A DNA stretch of 64,000 nt from an uncultured Chitinophagaceae bacterium (lineage in GTDB: Bacteria; Bacteroidota; Bacteroidia; Chitinophagales; Chitinophagaceae): positions 62,001-126,000 of the forward strand of contig CALGAP010000004.1 in the NCBI GenBank assembly GCA_937958995.1. Direction: 5' to 3'. The notes under the pieces are model-generated. The model searched no databases. It saw nothing but the letters and a program-made list of their open reading frames with translations, and was not told the origin of the DNA. Below are positions 33,081 through 41,934 of this stretch, in pieces (positions within the stretch are counted from its first letter, which is position 1; every line of letters starts with the position of its first letter). Position numbers and translations under genes: made by a program.

Positions 33081-35201
33081 CTATTTCAGCAACTGGTAAG
33101 CAGCAAAACTTATGATATAGGCCAGGAAGGTGAGATAGAGCAACTGCACCAGGGGCCATTTCCAGCTCCTGGTTTCGCGGCGTACAATTGCCAGCGTACT
33201 CATGCATTGCATGGCAAAGGCATAGAAGATCATGAGCGAGATGCCTGAAGCCAAGGTGTAAACAGGAGTGCCATCCACACGGGTAGCCGAGCGCATTTTT
33301 TGAGTCAATGTTTCCTCGTCGGCTTCATCGCCGCCTTCTACACTGTAAAGTGTAGCCATGGTGCCTACAAACACTTCGCGGGCGGCAAAGGAAGTGATGA
33401 GCGCAATTCCTATCTTCCAGTCATAACCCAGGGGTTCAATTACCGGCTCCAGCGATTTACCCAAAATACCGGCGTAAGAATTTTGCAGCAATTCCGCACT
33501 TTTCTCGCGCTCCAGTTCATCTGCCTGCGTGGGGTTTTGTTCAATCTGCGCATCATAGCGGGCAGCCACTGCATTCATTCTTTCCGATGGTCCATAAGTG
33601 CTCAGCACCCAAAGTATAAGGCTGATTACCATGATCACCTTACCGGCATCAAACACGAATATCTTCGCCTTGTTGAGCATCGTAATGCCGATATTTCTCC
33701 AGCGTGGCGAACGGTAAACGGGTAATTCGAGAATGAAGAAACTTTTTTCCTTGATATTGATAAACCACTTGGCAATGGTGGCCACCAGCATCGCCATAAT
33801 GGGACCTAACAAATAGAGCCCCATCATTACCAAACCCTGCAGCCCCAGGAATCCGAGGTATTTCTCTTTAGGTATTACCAACCCGATCAATATGGTATAA
33901 ACCGGCAGACGCGCGCTGCAACTCATCAGCGGCGTCACCAATATAGTGAGCAGTCTTTCTTTCTTATTCTCGATGCTGCGCGCACTCATAATAGCCGGCA
34001 CTGCACAGGCAAAGCCGCTGATCATCGGCATCACACTCTTGCCGTTAAGACCCGTTTTGCGCATGAGCTTATCTGTTAGAAAGCTGATGCGCGCCATATA
34101 GCCCGTGTCTTCCAGTATGGTGATCAGCCCGAACAGGATCATGATCTGCGGCACAAATACTAATATGCCCGCCAGGCCAGCCAGCACGCCGTTGATGAAC
34201 AGATCCGATAGCCAGCCCTGCGGCAACACGTCGGTGAGCCAGCCACTCAGCGCGGCAAAGCCTTCTTCAATCAGCGTCATGGGGTATTCGGCCAGCCAGA
34301 ATACACTCTGAAAAAGCAGGAACAACACCGCCAGTAGTATGAAATAACCCAGCCGGCGATGCAGGAAAATATTATCGAGTTTCTCGGTAAGTAATGTCTT
34401 TTGCAAAGGCGAAGGCTCTGCAACAGTTTGTTTCAGAATGGCGCCGATGCGCTGGTAGCGTTGCAGAATTTCTTCAGCCTGCGTGCGGGTATGATTGAAC
34501 TGGTTGGTTTGTTCTATCGATTCAATTTTCTCCTGCAACTCATCATTCAGCGAAAACGATTCGTGATTGATGAGATAGTGTATGGCCTGGTAATCGCTCA
34601 GTCCCGGCAGCAATTTTTTTACGTCGCTCACAGCCGCAGGTGCCAGCGCTTCGTTGTTGATGAAATCGCGTACCGGCGCTTTGTACAGTTCGCGCGCGGT
34701 TTGTTCTATCGCTTTTTTTAATTGCGGAATGCCTTTGTTTCTGCGCGGGTTGATCGGTATTACCGGCACGCCCAACTCGCGCTCCAGTTCGGGCACATCA
34801 ATGTCAATATCTTTCTTGCGCGCCAGGTCCATCATGGTCAGACCGATCACCACGGGAATCTTGAGGTCTATAATTTGCGAAGCAAACAGCAGGTTACGTT
34901 TCAGGTTGCTGGCATCTGCCACCAGCACCACCATATCGGGACGAATGTCTTTGTCCTGGTTCATCAGCACGCGGTAAGCCACCCATTCGTCTTCGCGGCG
35001 CGGGTAAAGACTATAAGTGCCGGGCAGGTCAATAATAGTGGCGGAAAGATGCGAAGTAATGGCGCAGGAGCCGATCTTTTTATCAACCGTAACGCCCGGA
35101 AAATTACCCACCTTTTGATTCATCCCGGTCAGGGCGTTAAACAGCGAACTTTTTCCGATGTTGGGGTTCCCTACTAAAGCAATATGTATCGTCTTCGCCA
35201 T
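33081..35201 (-). CDS. feoB: Ferrous iron transporter FeoB
   Basis: The 706-residue protein has an N-terminal small-GTPase domain (GNPNIGKSSLFNAL at 11, FPGVTVDKK as switch, DLPGTYSLYP) and a helical spacer, then a large membrane part with two Gate repeats (VPQIMILFGLITILEDTGYM, GKSVMPMISGFACAVPAIMS). It imports Fe2+ driven by the G-protein cycle. The base-specific G4 motif reads GLTMMDLA, with Thr for the usual Asn of NxxD. No feoA adjoins. The leader shows a TAAATTTG box on the minus strand at 35254-35261 and a small hairpin (35215-35240). Confidence 0.97.
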   Translation of the reverse strand: MAKTIHIALVGNPNIGKSSLFNALTGMNQKVGNFPGVTVDKKIGSCAITSHLSATIIDLPGTYSLYPRREDEWVAYRVLMNQDKDIRPDMVVLVADASNLKRNLLFASQIIDLKIPVVIGLTMMDLARKKDIDIDVPELERELGVPVIPINPRRNKGIPQLKKAIEQTARELYKAPVRDFINNEALAPAAVSDVKKLLPGLSDYQAIHYLINHESFSLNDELQEKIESIEQTNQFNHTRTQAEEILQRYQRIGAILKQTVAEPSPLQKTLLTEKLDNIFLHRRLGYFILLAVLFLLFQSVFWLAEYPMTLIEEGFAALSGWLTDVLPQGWLSDLFINGVLAGLAGILVFVPQIMILFGLITILEDTGYMARISFLTDKLMRKTGLNGKSVMPMISGFACAVPAIMSARSIENKKERLLTILVTPLMSCSARLPVYTILIGLVIPKEKYLGFLGLQGLVMMGLYLLGPIMAMLVATIAKWFINIKEKSFFILELPVYRSPRWRNIGITMLNKAKIFVFDAGKVIMVISLILWVLSTYGPSERMNAVAARYDAQIEQNPTQADELEREKSAELLQNSYAGILGKSLEPVIEPLGYDWKIGIALITSFAAREVFVGTMATLYSVEGGDEADEETLTQKMRSATRVDGTPVYTLASGISLMIFYAFAMQCMSTLAIVRRETRSWKWPLVQLLYLTFLAYIISFAAYQLLK

Positions 35202-35253
35202 TATTTAAGAAAATACCCTTTCACAAACTTGCAAAAGGGTGTAAAGAAGACCG

Positions 35254-35261
35254 CAAATTTA
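35254..35261 (-). promoter_or_regulatory. Candidate -7 box (TAAATTTG) of feoB
   Basis: The minus-strand octamer fits TAnnTTTG and lies 53 bases before the feoB start. No clear -33 TTG is seen. Confidence 0.45.
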
Positions 35262-35317
35262 CCGGTTTTATAAAGCTTCCTATTTACGATTTCAGTAAAA
35301 TAAAGGCGATTCTTACG

Positions 35318-37249
35318 TTAAAGAGTAATAAAAAATCCGCCGAGGGGCTTCATTTTCGGCGTCAGGCGTCCATCGGATGGTATAGATTCGGTGGAAATAG
35401 TGAAATAATTACTTCCTTCACCATCTTTGATCACCTGCGCCTGCCGAGCTTTAAAGGTGGAAAGATCAAGGGAAATTTCACGTTCAGTGTTTTCACCGTT
35501 AATGCCTGCTATCCACCAGCGATTACCTCTATTGCGCGCGAGCACCACATATTTTCCCGGAAAACCTTCAATAAATTTCACATCATCCCAGTAAGTGGGT
35601 AATTCGCGCAGCGCATTTTTCACCGCCTCCGGCATTTTGCTCATGCCTTCCGGTGTTTCTGCAAAATGCTGAACGCCCGATAAGAAGATCACCGACAATG
35701 CCAGTTCAAAGGCCGCGGTTGTTTGGCGATTAATGCGCGGTATGCGGTCGAGGCTCATGGGGGTGAAATCCATCGGATCGAAAGCATTGCGGGTAAAAGG
35801 CAGCACGGTGCAATGCGCGGGTTCTTCGTCCGCATTTTTCTGATCGAAGGTCACATACTCAAATCCCTTCACTGCTTCGGCGGTCATCAGGTTGGGATAA
35901 GTTCTTTGCCAGCCGCGCGGTAAGGTGGCGCCGTGAAAGTTTACCATTAACTTGTACTTCGCGGCGTCTCTCAGGATGTCGATATAATATTTCATTACCG
36001 ACTGACCATCGCCGCCGAAGAAATCGATCTTTATGCCAGCCACACCCATCTTCTGCAGCATGCTGAATTCTCGTACACGGCTTGCATGCGTTAGCAGCTT
36101 ATCGCGCGGATGATAAGGCGTGGTGTTCCAACTGCCAGCAGAATTATACCAAAGCCAGATCCCTACATTTTTTTGTTTAGCATAATCTACGAGCAATTGA
36201 ATGCTGTCGAGACCAATCATCGTATCCCAGTTCACGTCAATGAGGCAGTATTGCCAGTTCATATCTGCCGCGTAATCTATAAAGCGCTTCTGCACCGCAT
36301 AGGTGATGGAATCATCTTTCAATATGGCCCAGCTCCACGATGCTTTGCCAGGTTGGGCAAAAGGCATTTTTTGTTTGGGGGCAGGCGCCAGGTCAGTGCC
36401 AAGAGTAGATTCAGCAATCGTAGCAAGGCTACCGATACAGATAATTCGCCAGGGAGAATACCAGGGTGTGCGCGACTGTGGTTTGTAAGCGCCGCCCGGG
36501 AACACTTCACGCGGATCGGGGAAAGCGATGTGGTATTCGCGATCGCCGGGAGCATTATCGAGTTTGGCGGCGCAGTAATTTGAATCAACCGCCGCTTCGG
36601 TTATCAGCAGCCAATGATTGGTAGCAGTTTGAAATAATGCAGGAAAAACCCAGCCCGCTCCCAGCCGTGAAGTTTTGCCCGCATCTATTCCTTTCTCATA
36701 AAACTCCTCGTAACAGGGATTTACCTGTTGCCAGCCCGTTTTGGCCTGGCTCATGGGCTGCAACCAACCTTTTGTGTCACCAGGAAAATGGAAGCTGGTA
36801 AGCTCCTGTTCAATTTTCTTTACATCCGCTGATTTGCCCGGAAAGTAATAGCGGAATGCCACACCATCGTTTGAAATTTGGAAAATAATATCCATCAACT
36901 GTCCGGCCGCATTCTTGAATTGTATCACGCGCCGATTAGCCCGATAGCTGTTGCGATAACGTTTTGCATTGAAAAGCGTGTAATTTTCGGAAACTTGTTT
37001 TACCGCTGAAGCGGAAGTAAGTGTGAGATTTTTTGAAAAATCACCATCTTCTCTCACTATGCCCAGTTTGGAAGCATCCAGTACCAGGTCTTTACCATAG
37101 CGAATATTATAAACGGGCTGACCCCCATTGTCGAGACGAACCTGCACCGTGATTTTCTTATCAGGGCTTTCAATGCTAAATATTCCCTCCTGTGCGAGGG
37201 TGGATAGGATGAGCAGCAACGAAAGCAGGCAGCAAAGAATTTTTTTCAT
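35318..37249 (-). CDS. Glycoside hydrolase family 97, likely retaining alpha-galactosidase type
   Basis: The 643-residue exported enzyme has a signal peptide and the GH97 architecture: an N-terminal beta-super-sandwich (ITVQVRLDNGGQPVYNIRYG), a central (beta/alpha)8 barrel (SWSWAILKDDSITY; WQYCLIDVNWD), and a C-terminal beta domain. In GH97 the retaining alpha-galactosidases use an Asp in a KIDF-like strand as nucleophile, while inverting SusB-type enzymes use Glu. Here GVAGIKIDFFGGDGQ (Asp near 409) is present, followed by TAEAVKGFEY. A retaining alpha-galactosidase is therefore the better guess. No SusCD pair is adjacent. Confidence 0.92.
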   Translation of the reverse strand: MKKILCCLLSLLLILSTLAQEGIFSIESPDKKITVQVRLDNGGQPVYNIRYGKDLVLDASKLGIVREDGDFSKNLTLTSASAVKQVSENYTLFNAKRYRNSYRANRRVIQFKNAAGQLMDIIFQISNDGVAFRYYFPGKSADVKKIEQELTSFHFPGDTKGWLQPMSQAKTGWQQVNPCYEEFYEKGIDAGKTSRLGAGWVFPALFQTATNHWLLITEAAVDSNYCAAKLDNAPGDREYHIAFPDPREVFPGGAYKPQSRTPWYSPWRIICIGSLATIAESTLGTDLAPAPKQKMPFAQPGKASWSWAILKDDSITYAVQKRFIDYAADMNWQYCLIDVNWDTMIGLDSIQLLVDYAKQKNVGIWLWYNSAGSWNTTPYHPRDKLLTHASRVREFSMLQKMGVAGIKIDFFGGDGQSVMKYYIDILRDAAKYKLMVNFHGATLPRGWQRTYPNLMTAEAVKGFEYVTFDQKNADEEPAHCTVLPFTRNAFDPMDFTPMSLDRIPRINRQTTAAFELALSVIFLSGVQHFAETPEGMSKMPEAVKNALRELPTYWDDVKFIEGFPGKYVVLARNRGNRWWIAGINGENTEREISLDLSTFKARQAQVIKDGEGSNYFTISTESIPSDGRLTPKMKPLGGFFITL

Positions 37250-37311
37250 ATGGAATGCTTAGGTGTGATTCCCCTAAGATAATAATTGTATGTATGACAT
37301 TTACAAAATCC

Positions 37312-38295
37312 TTACACCACTTTATTTTCCAGCGGCTGACCTTGCTCGAAAGCAGAAATATTCTCCAGCGTAATCCTGGCTATCTGCGACAGTGCTTCTT
37401 CGGTAAAAAATCCCTGGTGCGCGGTGATGAGCACATTGGGAAAACTCAACAGCCGCATGATCATATCATCTTCTATAATTTCTTCGGAAAGATTGTGGAA
37501 GAACAATTTTTCTTCCTGCTCATATACATCGATGCCGAGATAGCCAAGATGCTTTGATTTCAACGCCGCGATTACCGCCCGCGTGTCAATCAGTGCGCCG
37601 CGACCCGTGTTGATCAGCATGGCGCCGGGTTTCATAATGGCGAGTGTGTCTGTATTGATGATATGCCTTGTTTGCTCCGTCAGCGGGCAATGCAATGAAA
37701 TGATATCGCAGCGGGGCAGCAGTTTTACCAGCGGCAGATATTCCACGCCTTTTGCCTCCAGCTCTTTGTTTACAAACACGTCGAAGGCTACGATTTGGCA
37801 GCCGAAACCCATCATGATTTCCGCAAACAACTGCCCGATTTTTCCGGTACCAATTACACCCACTGTTTTCCCGTGGAGGTCGAAGCCGGTGAGTTTTTCC
37901 AGGGAAAAATTTCCTTCCCTCACGCGGTTATAGGCCTTATGCGTTTTGCGGTTGAGGGTGAGAATAAGCGCCACGGCATGTTCGGCCACAGCATAAGGCG
38001 AGTAGGCGGGCACGCGCACCACGGTGATGCCCTTTTCGCGGGCGGCCTGCAGATCCACATTGTTGTAACCGGCCGAACGTAGCGCTACCAGCCTGATACT
38101 CAGCGACACCAGTTGGTCGAGTACAGCGGCATTTACCTGGTCGTTGACAAATGCGCAAATAGCGTTGCAGCCATTGGCCAGCGTCACGGTATCGGCATTG
38201 AGGCCGGCCTCGAAGAAAACCAGCTCATGCTGCTTGTTGTAGCGGCTGAAATATTGCTTGTCGTACGACTGGGTGGAAAAGAAGGCGATTTTCAT
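37312..38295 (-). CDS. ldhA: D-lactate dehydrogenase (D-2-hydroxyacid dehydrogenase family)
   Basis: The 327-residue protein has the split catalytic domain and a Rossmann core of D-isomer 2-hydroxyacid dehydrogenases. GVIGTGKIGQLFAEIM (about 150) is the NAD site. The catalytic set is Arg in INTGRGALIDT, a Glu in the DVYEQEE region and His in ITAHQGFFTEEAL. The segment EEKLFFHN and the overall length favour fermentative LdhA. It reduces pyruvate to D-lactate. It is divergent from asnS, 50 bases away. Confidence 0.95.
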   Translation of the reverse strand: MKIAFFSTQSYDKQYFSRYNKQHELVFFEAGLNADTVTLANGCNAICAFVNDQVNAAVLDQLVSLSIRLVALRSAGYNNVDLQAAREKGITVVRVPAYSPYAVAEHAVALILTLNRKTHKAYNRVREGNFSLEKLTGFDLHGKTVGVIGTGKIGQLFAEIMMGFGCQIVAFDVFVNKELEAKGVEYLPLVKLLPRCDIISLHCPLTEQTRHIINTDTLAIMKPGAMLINTGRGALIDTRAVIAALKSKHLGYLGIDVYEQEEKLFFHNLSEEIIEDDMIMRLLSFPNVLITAHQGFFTEEALSQIARITLENISAFEQGQPLENKVV

Positions 38296-38317
38296 AGGTC
38301 AAATGTACAGCGCGGTT

Positions 38318-38325
38318 TATCTTTG
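38318..38325 (+). promoter_or_regulatory. Candidate -7 box (TATCTTTG) of asnS
   Basis: The octamer fits TAnnTTTG with about 14 nt between the predicted transcription start and the asnS ATG at 38346. The -33 position would lie close to the ldhA start. Confidence 0.5.
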
Positions 38326-38345
38326 CCGCACTTTAAAAAGGTAAC

Positions 38346-39785
38346 ATGTTCAACAAGAGGGTAAAAGTAAAAGAGTTGCTGGCCACCGAAGCTACGGGCC
38401 AGGAAGTAATTGTAATGGGATGGGTGCGCGGTTTTCGCAACAACCAGTTTATAGCGCTGAACGATGGCAGCACCAACACCAATATACAGGTGGTGGCCGA
38501 ACTGGGCATGCTCGACGAAGCCACCCTAAAGCGCATTACGCAAAGCGCTTCCCTGAAAGTTACCGGCAACCTGGTGCCCTCGCTGGGTAAAGGGCAAAAA
38601 GTGGAGGTGAAGGCCACTCAAATTGAAATATTGGGCGATTGCGATCCCGAAAAATATCCCCTGCAGCTAAAAAACAGGCCCAGCCTGGAATACCTGCGCG
38701 AAATTGCTCATCTGCGTTTTCGTACCAACACCTTTGGCGCCGTGTTCCGTGTTCGTCACGCGCTGGCTTACGCTATTCATAAGTTTTTCCATGAAAAAGG
38801 GTTTGTGTATATGCACACGCCCATCATTACTGCGAGTGATGCCGAAGGTGCGGGCGAGATGTTTCGCGTAACCACGCTTCCCCTCGAAAATCCGCCGCGC
38901 AATGAAGACGGCAGCATCAACTTCAAAGAAGATTTCTTTGGACGCAGCACCAACCTCACCGTAAGTGGTCAGCTGGAAGGTGAGCTGGCAGCCACAGCGT
39001 TCAGCGAGATCTATACTTTCGGTCCCACTTTCCGCGCGGAAAACAGCAATACGCCACGGCACCTCGCAGAGTTCTGGATGATTGAACCTGAAATGGCGTT
39101 CTACGACCTGGAAGATAATATGAACCTGGCCGAAGAATTCATCAAATACATCATCCGCTTTGCGATGGAGAATAACAGGGAAGACCTGGAATTCCTGGCA
39201 ACACGGCTCGCCGATGAAGAAAAGCAATTGCCGCAAGACAAACGCAGCGAAATGGGACTGATCCAGAAGCTGGAGTTTGTGCTGAACAATAATTTCGAGC
39301 GCATCACCTATACCGAAGCCATCGACATACTGCTGGCTTCCCCGGCCTACAAGAAAAAGAAATTCCAGTTTGAGGTAAAATGGGGTATCGATATGCAAAG
39401 TGAGCACGAACGTTATCTCGTGGAAAAGCATTTCAAGAAACCGGTGATCGTTACAGGCTATCCGAAAGACATCAAAGCTTTCTACATGCGTCAAAACGAC
39501 GATGGCAAAACGGTAGCAGCGATGGACATCCTAGCTCCCGGCATCGGCGAAATTGTAGGCGGCTCGCAGCGCGAGGAAAGACTCGATAAGCTGATGGAAA
39601 GAATGAAAGAAATGAATATCCCCGTCGATGAGATGTGGTGGTATCTTGATACCCGCCGCTACGGCACCGTGCCGCACTCAGGCTTCGGCCTTGGATTTGA
39701 ACGTATGGTGCAGTTTGTTACCGGCATGACCAATATCAGGGATGTGATTGCGTTTCCAAGAACGCCGGGCAATGCGGAATTTTAG
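38346..39785 (+). CDS. asnS: Asparaginyl-tRNA synthetase
   Basis: The 479-residue class IIb synthetase has an N-terminal OB-type anticodon-binding domain (VIVMGWVRGFRNNQFIALND) and a catalytic core with the class II motifs. FTYMHTPIITASDAEGAGEMF-type motif 1 (near 158 here as VYMHTPIIT), FRAENSNTPRHLAEFWMIEPE for motif 2, and GFGLGFERMV for motif 3 are visible. It charges tRNA-Asn with asparagine, so this organism does not rely only on the transamidation route. A 12-bp hairpin follows at 39836. Confidence 0.97.
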   Translation: MFNKRVKVKELLATEATGQEVIVMGWVRGFRNNQFIALNDGSTNTNIQVVAELGMLDEATLKRITQSASLKVTGNLVPSLGKGQKVEVKATQIEILGDCDPEKYPLQLKNRPSLEYLREIAHLRFRTNTFGAVFRVRHALAYAIHKFFHEKGFVYMHTPIITASDAEGAGEMFRVTTLPLENPPRNEDGSINFKEDFFGRSTNLTVSGQLEGELAATAFSEIYTFGPTFRAENSNTPRHLAEFWMIEPEMAFYDLEDNMNLAEEFIKYIIRFAMENNREDLEFLATRLADEEKQLPQDKRSEMGLIQKLEFVLNNNFERITYTEAIDILLASPAYKKKKFQFEVKWGIDMQSEHERYLVEKHFKKPVIVTGYPKDIKAFYMRQNDDGKTVAAMDILAPGIGEIVGGSQREERLDKLMERMKEMNIPVDEMWWYLDTRRYGTVPHSGFGLGFERMVQFVTGMTNIRDVIAFPRTPGNAEF

Positions 39786-39835
39786 GCGGGATCTTTGTGA
39801 GAAAATAGAGTTTTGAGTGCAATTCAATAAAAGAG

Positions 39836-39877
39836 TTCCAAAATGCTAGGGCGACTGCGCGAGCATTTTGGAATTTT
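39836..39877. terminator. Terminator between convergent asnS and USP genes
   Basis: TTCCAAAATGCT (39836-39847) and AGCATTTTGGAA (39862-39873) form a 12-bp stem followed by TTTT. Confidence 0.75.
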
Positions 39878-39928
39878 AATTTTGAGTTTTATTTGGTTCC
39901 TGGCATTTGGAATTTTTCCCAAACCTTT

Positions 39929-40762
39929 CTATTCATGAATGGACACGATCGGTATATGCGCCTTCTTCACCAGTTCCTTATTCCTGCTCTTATGAAATAT
40001 TTTTTCCAATAGGTTATGCTTCCTGGGAATCACAATCACCACATCCAGGTCATGCGTTTCTGAAAACTCGTTAATACCCTGTACAATGTCTTTTCGTTGC
40101 AGGAAATAATAATTGGGGCGAATATCGCCCAACAATGTGTCGAGCCAGGCCGATTCCAGCGGCGTGTCTTCGTCGTATTTTTCTCCCTCGGGGTCTATGT
40201 TTAGCACGAATAGTTCAGCGTTGAATTCCTGCACAATATTCTTGATGTATTCGGCGGGAATGGTTTCAACTACATCTTTAAAATCGCAGGCGAGGCCAAT
40301 TTTTCTGATAGTTTTATAGGTGGTGCCGGGCGGCACTACTATCACGGGGTGCCGCAGATTTCGTATAACAGACAGCGTGGTACTACCCATGATCATTCTT
40401 TCAAGCCCCGTGGTTCCCTGGCTACCCATAACGACTGTAAACGGCCGGATTTCTGAACACATATCTTCCAGCACATCTATCGTGTTCCCCAATCGTGCTT
40501 CTGTTAATACCTGGATGCTGCCATTGGTAAGCCGCGCCACTTCCTGCCTCAGATCTTCGAGCCGTTGCTCGCTGGAAGCTCTTATATCTTCGATAGAAAT
40601 GGTAGAAACGGGTGAAATGGGCGCATCGGAGTACGATACCGGCACCTGGTAAGTGTTCAGCAAAATAATCTGCGCCCCGATATCGTTCGCCATGTCAATC
40701 GCGTATTTGAGCGCATTAGCAGCAACGGGAGAAAAATCCGTGGGAACGATGATGGTTTTCAT
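39929..40762 (-). CDS. Tandem universal stress protein (UspA, two domains)
   Basis: The 277-residue protein holds two UspA domains (about 1-150 and 155-277). The first has the full start TIIVPTDFSPVAANALKYA and the ATP-binding loop MGSQGTTGLERMIMGSTTLSVIR. The second is more divergent, with VIVIPRKHNLLEKIFHKS. Such tandem Usp proteins are stress-linked, and an ATP-binding first domain suggests nucleotide-dependent signalling. It is monocistronic. Confidence 0.93.
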   Translation of the reverse strand: MKTIIVPTDFSPVAANALKYAIDMANDIGAQIILLNTYQVPVSYSDAPISPVSTISIEDIRASSEQRLEDLRQEVARLTNGSIQVLTEARLGNTIDVLEDMCSEIRPFTVVMGSQGTTGLERMIMGSTTLSVIRNLRHPVIVVPPGTTYKTIRKIGLACDFKDVVETIPAEYIKNIVQEFNAELFVLNIDPEGEKYDEDTPLESAWLDTLLGDIRPNYYFLQRKDIVQGINEFSETHDLDVVIVIPRKHNLLEKIFHKSRNKELVKKAHIPIVSIHE

Positions 40763-40897
40763 AAAAATCCATTTACCCTAACTATGGAAAAATTATGCCA
40801 TGGCGTCTCGCTGTAAACAACTGGTATGGCTGAAAACAACATAGCCATCGGGCAAAATGCCCTGGTGGTGGCGTAGCAAATGAAAAAGCTGAATATG

Positions 40898-41236
40898 TCA
40901 TTTTGATTTTTCATCCAACTCCTCCGCATTTTTCAATGCATCGTTGCGGATGATGGCGGTAAACTGCTGCTCCAGCCTGCGGATGCGTGCATACAATTTC
41001 AAAATCACAAACCAGAAGATCAGTATGCTGAGGTAAAAAATAAGGTCGGCGCCTCGGCCTACGTTTAGTTTCTTTGCAATGATGGTGGTGAGGTCGGGCC
41101 AGAGAATGAACGTTACGGCGGCGGCCACCATCACAAAAAGAATGATGATATCGAGCAGCCTTCTCTTTAACCTGATTAAATAATACAGGCCAATAAACAA
41201 AACGCCGGTTAGCAGCAGGACCTGTATGTTCGTCAT
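40898..41236 (-). CDS. DUF2304 small membrane protein
   Basis: The 112-residue product has three transmembrane segments (about 5-22, 30-47 and 64-82) and a charged C-terminal coil. It matches the DUF2304 layout, found next to family 2 glycosyltransferases of the dolichol-phosphate type. Its start overlaps the GT2 stop by 4 bases (41233-41236), so the two are translationally coupled. The role in the pair is not established. Confidence 0.85.
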   Translation of the reverse strand: MTNIQVLLLTGVLFIGLYYLIRLKRRLLDIIILFVMVAAAVTFILWPDLTTIIAKKLNVGRGADLIFYLSILIFWFVILKLYARIRRLEQQFTAIIRNDALKNAEELDEKSK

Positions 41237-41934
41237 CTAAAAAGTTTGTGTAAAACTAAGTCAAATAATATTTTGATACTGTCCCACGCCGATTGACCTT
41301 TTTGCTTTGAGTATTCCGTATAGCTGATATGCACCGGCACTTCGCAGTATTGCAGCTGGTGCCGCTTTGTTTCAAACAGAATTTCAGAAGCGTGGGCCAT
41401 CCTGTTTTCTGTGAGTTCTATCTTCGACAGCGCCTGCCGGTTCAGCGCCCGCAAACCGTTATGCGCATCACTCAGCAATACGCCGCTCAGCAGGAAATTC
41501 ACAAACCGAGCAATCTGCAGCACCATTTTTTTTGAAAAGCCGATAGGCGCACTGCCTTCGTGCAAGAACCGCGAACCAAGCACGATATCTGCTTTTTGCT
41601 GCAGTATGGGTGCTAGCAGGGCAGGAATGTCTGATACCTGGTGTTGTCCATCTGCATCGAAAGTGATTACTACCTGCGCGTTTTTCTTTTTGGCATAGTT
41701 AAAAGCCGTCTGCAGGGCCGCACCCTGTCCCAGGTTTACACGATGCCGCAAAATGGTGACCGGCAGATGGCCGATCGTTTTTTTCACCAGCACATCGCTG
41801 CCATCATCCACCACAATCACCTGGTAGCCGGCACCGGCAAGCTGCGTTAAGGTTTGCACCATTACCGAGCTTTCGTTGTATACCGGTACTATCACCAGTA
41901 TATCGCTATTGTGTATTTGTTGCGGGTGCGACAT
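41233..41934 (-). CDS. Family 2 glycosyltransferase (polyprenyl-phosphate sugar transferase type)
   Basis: The 233-residue soluble enzyme has the GT-A fold motifs: LVIVPVYNESSVM, VVDDGSD, DADGQHQVSDIP (the DxD motif) and GSRFLHEGSAPIG. This is the dolichyl/undecaprenyl-phosphate mannosyl-type transferase group, which loads a lipid carrier. It lies between a GT-C-like membrane protein and DUF2304, overlapping both. Together they look like a module that passes a lipid-linked sugar to a membrane transferase. Confidence 0.93.
   Translation of the reverse strand: MSHPQQIHNSDILVIVPVYNESSVMVQTLTQLAGAGYQVIVVDDGSDVLVKKTIGHLPVTILRHRVNLGQGAALQTAFNYAKKKNAQVVITFDADGQHQVSDIPALLAPILQQKADIVLGSRFLHEGSAPIGFSKKMVLQIARFVNFLLSGVLLSDAHNGLRALNRQALSKIELTENRMAHASEILFETKRHQLQYCEVPVHISYTEYSKQKGQSAWDSIKILFDLVLHKLFR

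Noticed and set aside
38667..39494. 275-codon minus-strand ORF
   Set aside because: Entirely within asnS, in the opposite frame, with no domain-like pattern.
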